A DNA stretch of 10,893 nt from an uncultured Thermoproteales archaeon (lineage in GTDB: Archaea > Thermoproteota > Thermoprotei > Thermoproteales > Thermoproteaceae), in NCBI GenBank assembly GCA_946480885.1, contig CAMLLK010000016.1:1-10893 (forward strand). The letters are read 5' to 3'. A program made the position numbers and the translations under genes. Of the stretch, positions 1 to 5,600 are shown piece after piece. Position 1 is the first letter of the stretch; the number at the start of each line of letters is the position of its first letter. A model generated the notes under the pieces. That model worked only from the letters and a program-made list of their open reading frames with translations. It ran no database searches and was not told where the DNA came from.

Positions 1-1
1 C

Positions 2-316
2 AGTATATCTATACTTGCCGCGGCTTTCATAGCGTCAATGCCCAAGGCGGGGGAGTTTGAAAAAGAGTTTGCCATGTGGGGCCCCGCCGCCGCTGTGTTT
101 TTAACTACGTGGGCGTTGGGCGTGGGCTCTGCGTATTTTACAAAGAGGGCTTACAACGCCTTAGGCGAAGCCGCCGCCGTGTCGGCTTTTAAAACTGCGG
201 CGAGGTTGGTGTGGATTGGGGCTATCACCGCAATAGTCTTCATAGGCGCCGTGATATTTTTTATAGGGCTAGCTTTCGCAGTGGCCGGCGCCTTGGCGTT
301 ACGTAGACCTGCCTAA
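2..316 (+). CDS. DUF996-like integral membrane protein, 5'-truncated by the window edge
   Basis: The reading frame is open from base 2, so the gene begins left of the window; the ATG at 38 is probably an internal Met. The visible 104 residues show a hydrophobic segment (about residues 1-12 and on), a second around 27-40, a short polar stretch resembling Y-F-x-K-R-A-Y-x-A-L, and a long hydrophobic C-terminal segment rich in I/V/F/A that ends with a basic tail. The order 'TM, Y-F-x-K/R-A-[FY], S-x-F-K-T-A, TM' is characteristic of archaeal DUF996 membrane proteins as I know them. That family has no established function, so none is assigned. Its stop codon overlaps the stop of the opposing tetrapyrrole gene. 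The family call is by recalled motif only. Confidence 0.7.
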   Translation, partial: SISILAAAFIASMPKAGEFEKEFAMWGPAAAVFLTTWALGVGSAYFTKRAYNALGEAAAVSAFKTAARLVWIGAITAIVFIGAVIFFIGLAFAVAGALALRRPA

Positions 317-1284
317 ATCTCTGCCACTTTTTCTATTCTCTTGGCCATTTCTCTCCCGCCGAGGAAGTCTCTCACACTGTACAAAATTCTGTACTGCGAA
401 ACCCCAATTTTTGCCAAAGACTCATGAACGTATCTCTCTATTATGTCTCTCGACACTCCGTGGACCATGAAGTAACATGGGTACTCCCACTTGCCGGGCA
501 CAGTGTTTCTCAACACTACGTGTGTGGTGATGTTTAGCCTAGCCACTTCTTCACATTTAATATCTCTCATCACCACCATGGCGTTTTCTCTAAAGCCAGC
601 TGCTTCGCCGTCTATAGTGCCGTGGAGGTCTCTCAACACTCCTAGCTTAATCAACTCTTTAATTTTCTCAATAGCCTCATGCGTAGACACCCCAAGGGCC
701 TCCGCCGCGGGTTTAAAAGGCTCGGGGGCCAGTGGTAGAGACTTAACTTTATTGAAAAACTCCATAGGTATCCCCAGCTCCGACACAGAGGGTGGGCTCT
801 CCGGCAGTATATAGTTAACAGTCCAGGAGATGCCTCTCTCTAAGTCAAATCTCACATCTACTTTATACGACCTCAGTGAGTATAAAATGACGTAGTCAAC
901 GCCGAATTTTTCAGCTACTCTCTGTACTTTCGACTCAAGCTCCTCTCTACTATTAGCCTTAGTGACATACCAAAGAGTGTAGGGGCGGTAGTCCCTCTGG
1001 AAGTTGTGGCTGACTAGGGGGTCTTTATTCACCTCAGCCGCCACCTCTTCTATAATATTTTCAGGCGCCGCCACCCCCACTAAAGCCGCCACCATACCCC
1101 TGGATTTATAGTTTAGAATAGCCCCTATGCGTTTCAAAACGCCAAGCATAACAGCCTCTCTAAGGCGTTTTAACACCTCATCTTCTGTGAGGCCTAGTCT
1201 CTCGGCTATTATTTGAAAAGGCCTCTCGGCCAGTGGGAATCGGTATTGGACTTCCATTAATATGTCGACCAGAGTCTTGTCCAT
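313..1284 (-). CDS. Fused AhbA/AhbB-type siroheme decarboxylase (AsnC/Lrp-like, NirD/NirL family)
   Basis: 323 residues forming two tandem homologous halves. Each half starts with an AsnC-like helix-turn-helix: residues about 16-58 (with F-P-L-A-E-R-P-F and R-I-G-A-I-L-N) and about 183-224 (with L-P-L-A-P-E-P-F). Each continues into an Lrp-like alpha/beta domain. Half one carries H93-N and L-W-Y-V near 104-107; half two carries T-H-V-V-L-R near 254-259 and Y-F-M-V-H-G near 271-276. These His/Arg/Tyr positions correspond to the substrate-binding region of AhbA/AhbB and NirD/L/G/H proteins. Members of this family decarboxylate siroheme to 12,18-didecarboxysiroheme in the alternative heme route, or act in heme d1 synthesis. 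Usually the two subunits are separate ~150-200-residue proteins that form a heterodimer; here they are one chain. Start ATG at 1284 lies about 26 nt from a TATA box shared with the divergent gene. hemB lies about 3.3 kb away on the same strand, which supports a tetrapyrrole role. Heme versus heme d1 cannot be decided from this window. Confidence 0.85.
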   Translation of the reverse strand: MDKTLVDILMEVQYRFPLAERPFQIIAERLGLTEDEVLKRLREAVMLGVLKRIGAILNYKSRGMVAALVGVAAPENIIEEVAAEVNKDPLVSHNFQRDYRPYTLWYVTKANSREELESKVQRVAEKFGVDYVILYSLRSYKVDVRFDLERGISWTVNYILPESPPSVSELGIPMEFFNKVKSLPLAPEPFKPAAEALGVSTHEAIEKIKELIKLGVLRDLHGTIDGEAAGFRENAMVVMRDIKCEEVARLNITTHVVLRNTVPGKWEYPCYFMVHGVSRDIIERYVHESLAKIGVSQYRILYSVRDFLGGREMAKRIEKVAEI

Positions 1285-1303
1285 ATGTCAAAAGCGTCTC
1301 CCA

Positions 1304-1316
1304 TATATAATTTTTA
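1304..1316. promoter_or_regulatory. Single TATA box shared by two divergent, leaderless genes
   Basis: The A/T-rich element TATATAATTTTTA has its centre at about 1310. It is the only TATA-like element between the minus-strand ATG at 1284 (26 nt from centre) and the plus-strand ATG at 1337 (27 nt from centre). Both distances equal the archaeal TATA-to-start-site spacing, so one box can drive both transcripts, each starting at or next to its ATG. This also decides the start of the plus-strand gene. Confidence 0.7.
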
Positions 1317-1336
1317 AGAGAGTCGTAAAAACGTAT

Positions 1337-2599
1337 ATGTTCTACTGGAGTAAGATAGTGCCTGGGAAGGTGGCCGCCTGCGACGATGAGATGTGTGTAA
1401 CATATGGCGAATTGGCCAAATTGGCGGCTGAGTGGCTTTACCCCGGCAGGGTGCTATTCGCCGCCAGTAGTTCAGTCAGATCACTCGCAGCCTTGATGGG
1501 TCTTCTAAACGGTGGAGGCACTGTGGCGCTTATTGACCCAGACTCTACACCAGAGGATTTAAAATTTTATATAGATGACTTCGCCCCCGACGTAGTAGCG
1601 GGAGACGTGGAGTTTATCCAGAGGAATAGAGAGGCACTGAGAGATATAAAGACTGTAGACATTTCGCAAAGCCTCGGCGCCGGGGGGAAGCCTACTCTGC
1701 GCGGGAGGTTTGTGCTATACCACGCGGGGGTTGCTGGGAGAACAATGCAAGTGATTCACAACGTCTCTTCTCTATGGATAAATGCGTATGTGCTCTCAAC
1801 AACGATGAGTCTCAGTAGAGACGACGTAGTTTTTACAGCCTCTCCCATTGTGACAGTTCCCGGCCTTGTGAACGTCGCCGCCGCCTTGTCTGCAGGCGCC
1901 TCTGTAAAGTTTTTAAAAAAGCCAAAGCCGGAGGCTTTAGACGGCGTGACTATAGCCGTGGGTCCACCATCTTTCTACTTAGAGATGTTGAGGATGGGCG
2001 TGCGGAGGCTTAGACTACGCTATGCTGTCTCCAGCGCCGCAGTTCTACAGCCCGAGGTGAGGACAGATTTTGAGGTGAAGACTGGGGTAAAAATACTACA
2101 ACAATACACACTAGCCGAGGGGCTGGTGGTATCTTTCGAGCCTCTTGGCTACTACAGCCGCGGCTCTATAGGCCTGCCGCTTCCACTAGTCGAAGTTAAA
2201 TTAATGGAAGATGGAGAGCTGTGGATAAAGTCGCCGTGGAATATGGAGGGGTATAAAGACGAGGAGGAGACGCGGAAAGTCTTGATTGACGGCTGGCTCC
2301 GCACGGGAGATATTGTCCACGTCGACGAAGACGGCTTGTTGTACTTCAGGGGGGCTAAGAAGAGGATTATTAAACACAGGGGGTACACTATCTTCCCGCG
2401 GGACTTAGAACAACTTTTAAAACGCCACCCAGCAGTTGCAGAGGCTAACGTAGTGGGAGAGCCCCACCCACATTACGGAGAAGTGCCCGTGGCATATGTA
2501 AAACTTAGAGAGTCTGTCTCTCCAGAGGAGTTGTTAGACTTTGTAAATTCTAAAGTAGCACCATTTAAAAGACTACATAAAATATACATAACTAAATAA
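1337..2599 (+). CDS. ANL superfamily (AMP-binding, acyl-CoA synthetase-like) protein, probably catalytically altered
   Basis: 420 residues from ATG 1337, chosen because it sits 27 nt from a TATA box. An in-frame ATG at 1262 would place 25 extra, unrelated residues inside the divergent gene and its promoter. The ANL fold is clear: Y-T-L-A-E-G at 257-262 fits motif A5 (YGxTE); L-R-T-G-D at 321-325 fits A7, with the ribose-binding Asp; F-R-G-A-K-K-R-I-I-K at 337-346 fits the hinge region A8; and G-Y-T-I-F-P-R-D-L-E follows. Two key parts are abnormal. The A3 phosphate loop (normally TSGTTGxPKG) reads Y-H-A-G-V-A-G-R-T-M-Q at 128-138, without the Ser/Thr cluster or Lys. The protein ends at A-P-F-K-R-L-H-K-I-Y-I-T-K, before the A10 segment (P-K-x-x-x-G-K) that supplies the adenylation lysine. 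Length is about 80-100 residues below typical acyl-CoA synthetases. It may be a weakened ligase, a CoA- or nucleotide-binding non-enzyme, or use another lysine. It is followed by a gap, then hydrolase and acyltransferase genes. Confidence 0.82.
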   Translation: MFYWSKIVPGKVAACDDEMCVTYGELAKLAAEWLYPGRVLFAASSSVRSLAALMGLLNGGGTVALIDPDSTPEDLKFYIDDFAPDVVAGDVEFIQRNREALRDIKTVDISQSLGAGGKPTLRGRFVLYHAGVAGRTMQVIHNVSSLWINAYVLSTTMSLSRDDVVFTASPIVTVPGLVNVAAALSAGASVKFLKKPKPEALDGVTIAVGPPSFYLEMLRMGVRRLRLRYAVSSAAVLQPEVRTDFEVKTGVKILQQYTLAEGLVVSFEPLGYYSRGSIGLPLPLVEVKLMEDGELWIKSPWNMEGYKDEEETRKVLIDGWLRTGDIVHVDEDGLLYFRGAKKRIIKHRGYTIFPRDLEQLLKRHPAVAEANVVGEPHPHYGEVPVAYVKLRESVSPEELLDFVNSKVAPFKRLHKIYITK

Positions 2600-2670
2600 G
2601 CCCCCCTCACCTTCCCACGACCCCTCAACTCTACAGTTTTTATAGAGCCCCAGTTCTATACTAGACGCCT

Positions 2671-2827
2671 CTACCACAGCGAGTTGCTATATTTTTTAAG
2701 CCTCTCCACTACCGACTCCGCCAGCTGAGGGTGGCCGGCGAGTTGGCCACTTAAAAAATCTCGTAATTATACAGCCATCTGTGGACTTGTGCCTTAGCAG
2801 TTTATACAAATCGCCTCGTGGAACCTA
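2671..2827 (-). pseudogene. Degraded C-terminal coding remnant with a frameshift in a T6 run
   Basis: On the minus strand the frame from 2824 encodes V-P-R-G-D-L-Y-K-L-L-R-H-K and continues to R-F at the T6 run (A6 on the plus strand, 2753-2758). Removing one T there joins it directly to L-S-G-Q-L-A-G-H-P-Q-L-A-E-S-V-V-E-R-L-K-K-Y, which ends at the TAG at 2671-2673. The joined stretch is 50 residues, looks like a soluble helical protein tail, and uses codons like its neighbours (GAG, GCG, AGG, AAA). Upstream, past an in-frame TAG at 2825-2827, the same frame reads E-A-Y-V-S-A-I-V-S, suggesting further decay. I do not recognise the family. It could instead be chance open frames in ~50% GC DNA. 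Confidence 0.33.
2731..2750. repeat. Perfect 6-bp inverted repeat (hairpin)
   Basis: GTGGCC, eight-base loop, GGCCAC, followed on the plus strand by TTAAAAAA. The stem is short but fully GC-rich and therefore stable. It lies inside the putative coding remnant, so it may be incidental to codons. No T-run follows it on the plus strand, so it is not a typical terminator in that direction. Confidence 0.4.
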
Positions 2828-2865
2828 TGACACAATCGCCGAGACGTAGGCCTCGCGCGGGACGT

Positions 2866-2904
2866 CGCCCCGGGGCTATATGTTCTTTTTTATCCCCCCG
2901 GGCG
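2866..2904. repeat. GC-rich interrupted stem-loop upstream of the hydrolase promoter
   Basis: CGCCC (2866-2870) pairs with GGGCG (2900-2904) and GGGG (2872-2875) pairs with CCCC (2894-2897). There are small bulges (C2871 opposite CC 2898-2899) and an 18-base A/T-rich loop containing six T's. It ends six bases before the TATA box of the alpha/beta hydrolase gene. It could be an upstream regulatory element or the end of an RNA. The contrast between GC-rich arms and A/T-rich surroundings is what stands out. Confidence 0.35.
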
Positions 2905-2909
2905 TCTGT

Positions 2910-2920
2910 AAAAATTAAAA
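2910..2920 (+). promoter_or_regulatory. TATA-box promoter of the alpha/beta hydrolase gene
   Basis: AAAAATTAAAA has its centre at about 2915, 25 nt before the GTG at 2940. The spacing supports transcription beginning at or near the GTG, so the transcript is probably leaderless. It is the main reason for accepting a GTG start here. Confidence 0.55.
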
Positions 2921-2939
2921 TGTGTAGATTAGCTGATTA

Positions 2940-3767
2940 GTGCCATATTATCGTCTTGACGATGGTGTAATTTACTACGAGACCTTCGGCGTGGGGGAGA
3001 AGTGGCTTGTTTTAATCCATGGGATGTTTGCCTCTGGTAGGTGGTGGAAAGTTCAGATAGAGGCCTTGTCTAAAAAATATCGAATCCTGGTCCCCGACTT
3101 ACGTGGACATGGGAGGTCTAGCCCACTGGAGAGGAGAGTGAAGTTGTCTAAATTCTCACAAGATGTGTATCAATTGATGTCTTCTCTCGGTGTTGAGAAA
3201 GCTGTCTTTGTGGGCTGGTCATTGGGGGGTCTCGTCTCCCTCGACTTAGCCTCTAGACATCCAGAGTTGACAAAAGGCGTTGTATTAGTGGCGTCGCGGG
3301 CAAGGAGGAGTTTTATAAGAATTGCCAAAGTCCTCGGCGACTATTTAAGAGGTAAGCTCTATGCCGCCTACGCCACATTATTCTTCACCCCCTCTGAGAC
3401 TCAGAGGCTTATGAGACAGTTTATAGTGAGAGAGATAGAGAAAGAGCTAGCCCGGCGTCGGGAGGAGGTAGTTAGTTGGATTGTAGAAGAGGTGGTGAAG
3501 AGTAGAGTTGAGAATCCAATAGCTGTGATAATGTCCGCGTTGTTGTCAGACGTGAGAAATAGACTAAAGTACGTAAAGGCGCCTGTCTTAATAATAGCGG
3601 GGGGGAGAGATAGATCACTGCCGCCGAAGTACTCTATTGAGATTTATAAAAAAATCCCCACCTCCCGTCTAGTGGTGTTAGAAGACTGCGGCCACTACGC
3701 CCCCGTAGAGTGTGGCGAAGAGGTCAATAGATTAATCTCAAACTTTCTCACAGAAATTGGGTGGTGA
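2940..3767 (+). CDS. Alpha/beta hydrolase (serine esterase/thioesterase-like)
   Basis: 275 residues, cytosolic, without a signal peptide or membrane segment. It has the full alpha/beta hydrolase order: oxyanion-hole H27-G28-M-F after strand V-L-I; D-L-R-G-H-G-R-S at 53-60; nucleophile elbow G-W-S94-L-G-G; a charged helical cap at about 120-205 rich in R/E; catalytic Asp224 in G-G-R-D-R-S-L-P; and catalytic His252 in D-C-G-H-Y-A-P. All triad residues are present, so it should be active on an ester, thioester or similar bond. The substrate cannot be read from the sequence. The start is GTG at 2940, positioned 25 nt from a TATA box. The stop overlaps the start of the GNAT-like gene, so the two are almost certainly co-transcribed and translationally coupled. 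A role on acyl thioesters or esters made or used by the flanking ligase-like and acyltransferase proteins is an inference. Confidence 0.88.
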   Translation: MPYYRLDDGVIYYETFGVGEKWLVLIHGMFASGRWWKVQIEALSKKYRILVPDLRGHGRSSPLERRVKLSKFSQDVYQLMSSLGVEKAVFVGWSLGGLVSLDLASRHPELTKGVVLVASRARRSFIRIAKVLGDYLRGKLYAAYATLFFTPSETQRLMRQFIVREIEKELARRREEVVSWIVEEVVKSRVENPIAVIMSALLSDVRNRLKYVKAPVLIIAGGRDRSLPPKYSIEIYKKIPTSRLVVLEDCGHYAPVECGEEVNRLISNFLTEIGW

Positions 3768-4552
3768 TCAATTGGGTTTTAGAGAGAGCATACGTCCCAG
3801 AACACCTGCCGCACTATTTCACCTCTATGTCTGACGCAGATGTGTACATCTCCGGGGGCTATGTCTACTACAAGACTCCCCACGCAGTGGTGGTGGTGGC
3901 CTACCCGCTGGAGGGGGGGTGGGAGCCGTCGGAGGTGTATAGACTAGTGGAGCAGTTTTTAGATAGAGTTGTGGTAGTGATTGGGCCAGATCTGCCGCCC
4001 CTCAGCTACGTAGAGACTAGCCAAGACTTCTACTATAGACTAATGCTGCCCGCCGCCGTCTCTAAAAAACTGAGGTACATGGTTAGGAGGGCCAGCCGCG
4101 AGGTGTCTATATCTATCAGCCGGAGAGTGGGTAGAGAACACCTACGCCTAGTGGAGAGTTTTCTAAAGGCGAGAGATGTGTCTTACATAAGGGCTATCTA
4201 CCGCCGCCTCCCTCAGTACGTAGCGTCACATCCAGAGGTATACGTCTTAGAGGCTTTGGACAGGAGAGGCGCCATAGTGGGCTTCGACGTGGTTGACTTC
4301 TCGGCGGCGCGTTTCGGCTTCTATATGTTTAACTTTATAGATAGAGTCAACTACGTGCCCGGGGTCTCCGACTATTTATTTTACAACTTTTTAAAACTGG
4401 CTGAGGCGAAGAACAAGAGAGAGTTGAACCTAGGCCTCGGATCCACTGAGGGGGTGAGGAAGTTTAAAGAAAAGTGGGGCGGCGCTCCCTGGCTGCCGTA
4501 TAGATACGGCCTCTACATCTCAGCCTCTGTTTTATTCAACCCTATGGGGTAG
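3761..4552 (+). CDS. FemAB/DUF2156-like GNAT-fold acyltransferase
   Basis: 263 residues, soluble. The C-terminal half has the pattern of DUF2156/FemAB-like GNAT proteins: L-R-Y-M-V-R-R-A-S-R at 104-113; strand F-G-F-Y-M-F-N-F around 185-192; R-V-N-Y-V-P-G-V-S-D-Y-L-F-Y at 195-208; then L-N-L-G-L-G-S at 222-228, followed by E-G-V-R-K-F-K-E-K-W-G-G at 230-241. Relatives transfer aminoacyl or acyl groups from tRNA or CoA to an amine. The N-terminal half is a degenerate GNAT-like repeat without clear motifs. Candidate starts are GTG 3761 and GTG 3764; the second gives a GTGA overlap with the hydrolase stop, common in coupled genes, and both are plausible. The stop codon abuts the hemB stop with no base between. 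No peptidoglycan exists in such archaea, so the acceptor must differ from that of bacterial FemAB. Confidence 0.72.
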   Translation: MVINWVLERAYVPEHLPHYFTSMSDADVYISGGYVYYKTPHAVVVVAYPLEGGWEPSEVYRLVEQFLDRVVVVIGPDLPPLSYVETSQDFYYRLMLPAAVSKKLRYMVRRASREVSISISRRVGREHLRLVESFLKARDVSYIRAIYRRLPQYVASHPEVYVLEALDRRGAIVGFDVVDFSAARFGFYMFNFIDRVNYVPGVSDYLFYNFLKLAEAKNKRELNLGLGSTEGVRKFKEKWGGAPWLPYRYGLYISASVLFNPMG

Positions 4553-5572
4553 TCAGAAGGGCAGCCCCTCTTTTAACCACCTGGCGGCGTCTAGGGCGTG
4601 GTATGTAATAATGAGGTCGGCCCCCGCCCTACTTATAGAAGTCAAAATCTCCAACGTGACTACTCTCTCGTCTATATACCCAGCCGCGGCTTTGACTATT
4701 GTATACTCGCCAGAGACGTTGTAGGCGGCGAGGGGGGCCCAGGGGAATGTCTCTTTTATTAACTTTATGACGTCGAGATAGGCAAGCGCCGGCTTTACCA
4801 TCACTATGTCGGCCCCCTCCTCTAGGTCTAACATCACTTCTTTCACAGCCTCGTAGGCGTTTCGCGGGTCCATTTGATACGTCCTTCTGTCGCCGAATTT
4901 AGGCGCCGACGCTGCCGCCACTCTAAAGGGGCCGTAGAAAGCAGAGGCGTACTTAGCGCTATACGCCATAATCCCCACGTGTTGAAAGCCGTGGGCGTCT
5001 AGAGCTTTTCTAATCTCAGCCACTTGTCCATCCATCATCCCGCTGGGCGCCACGAAGTCTGCCCCAGCCTCTGCGTAGACCACAGCCTCTTTGGCGTATA
5101 GACTAATAGTGGAGTCGTTGTCTATTGTAAACTTGCCCCGTCTCTCCACTACTACGCCACAGTGGCCGTGGTCAGTATACTCACAGAGACAGACGTCTGC
5201 AAACAATATAACTCTGTCGCCGAACACCTCCTTCAGTAGTCTGAGGGCGTCTGGCACCACGCCAGAGGGGTCGTACCCGGCGCTGCCCACTGAGTCTTTT
5301 ACATCGTCAGAAACTACTCCGAAGAGTATAAATTTGTCTACGCCCAGCGACAACGCCTCCTCTACATGTCTCACTAACTCCTCTCCCACCGGCCATCTAA
5401 ACTGGCCAGGCATAGAGGAGATAGGCTCTCTGCCGCCCCCCCTCTTTACAAAAATTGGGTAGATGAAACGCCCCGTTTCTAACGTAGTCTCGGCCACAGC
5501 GTCTCGGATTAATTTACTACTCCTCAGCCTCCTCGGCCTAATTGTGGGGTATTTCAAATACAACTGCGCCAT
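4553..5572 (-). CDS. hemB: Porphobilinogen synthase (delta-aminolevulinic acid dehydratase)
   Basis: 339 residues from ATG 5572. Condenses two 5-aminolevulinate molecules to porphobilinogen, the first common step to all tetrapyrroles; normally a cytosolic homo-octamer. Active-site zinc cysteines C128, C130 and C138 are present in D-V-C-L-C-E-Y-T-D-H-G-H-C-G, so this is the zinc-dependent type. Schiff-base lysines are K207 (M-A-Y-S-A-K) and K260 (M-V-K-P-A). Other family signatures are I-Y-P-I-F-V near 37-42 and the C-terminal Y-H-A-L near 324-327. The frame is open to an ATG at 5665, but that 31-residue extension is not family-like and is coded over the small upstream gene in another frame. 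ATG 5572 lies 25 nt from a TATA box and gives the usual length. The 3' end abuts the GNAT-like gene. With the AhbA/B-like fusion it indicates siroheme or heme synthesis. Confidence 0.95.
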   Translation of the reverse strand: MAQLYLKYPTIRPRRLRSSKLIRDAVAETTLETGRFIYPIFVKRGGGREPISSMPGQFRWPVGEELVRHVEEALSLGVDKFILFGVVSDDVKDSVGSAGYDPSGVVPDALRLLKEVFGDRVILFADVCLCEYTDHGHCGVVVERRGKFTIDNDSTISLYAKEAVVYAEAGADFVAPSGMMDGQVAEIRKALDAHGFQHVGIMAYSAKYASAFYGPFRVAAASAPKFGDRRTYQMDPRNAYEAVKEVMLDLEEGADIVMVKPALAYLDVIKLIKETFPWAPLAAYNVSGEYTIVKAAAGYIDERVVTLEILTSISRAGADLIITYHALDAARWLKEGLPF

Positions 5573-5592
5573 GTAGTATAAAAAACGGCACT

Positions 5593-5600
5593 GTTTAAAT
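5593..5600 (-). promoter_or_regulatory. TATA-box promoter of hemB
   Basis: On the minus strand the element reads ATTTAAAC, about 25 nt before the ATG at 5572, implying a leaderless hemB transcript. The stop codon of the small membrane protein gene (5595-5597) is inside this box, so the upstream gene and the hemB promoter overlap. Confidence 0.55.

Larger units (their letters stand above)
2600..2939. other. 340-bp gap without an intact gene
   Basis: This is the longest non-coding stretch in an otherwise very compact window. It holds a degraded coding remnant on the minus strand (about 2671-2827), a perfect 6-bp hairpin at 2731-2750, a GC-rich stem-loop at 2866-2904 and the TATA box of the next gene at 2910-2920. 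I see no tRNA fold, no convincing C/D box pair and no terminal inverted repeats of a mobile element. Confidence 0.7.

Noticed and set aside
545..575. GTGATGA on the minus strand, resembling a C box of an archaeal C/D box guide RNA
   Set aside because: No D (CTGA) or C'/D' boxes occur at suitable distance, and the bases encode conserved V-M-R-D of the Ahb-type protein.
491..814. 107-codon plus-strand open frame
   Set aside because: It lies fully antisense to the well-supported Ahb-type fusion; composition is that of a reverse-strand shadow and no promoter or family signal is visible.
1262..1336. 25-residue N-terminal extension of the ANL-like protein starting at ATG 1262
   Set aside because: It would be coded inside the divergent gene's first codons and across the shared TATA box; the residues are not family-like, and ATG 1337 has the right TATA spacing.
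2152..2388. 78-codon minus-strand open frame inside the ANL-like gene
   Set aside because: Antisense to conserved motifs A7/A8; Ser/Pro/Leu-rich shadow composition.
2627..2645. CTCTA...TAGAG weak inverted repeat with a T-run after the ANL-like gene, possible terminator
   Set aside because: Only five base pairs and the T-run is in the loop; archaeal terminators do not need such a stem, so the support is too thin.
5091..5462. 123-codon plus-strand open frame inside hemB
   Set aside because: Antisense to the zinc-cysteine region of hemB; very Ser/Thr/Pro-rich as expected for a shadow frame.
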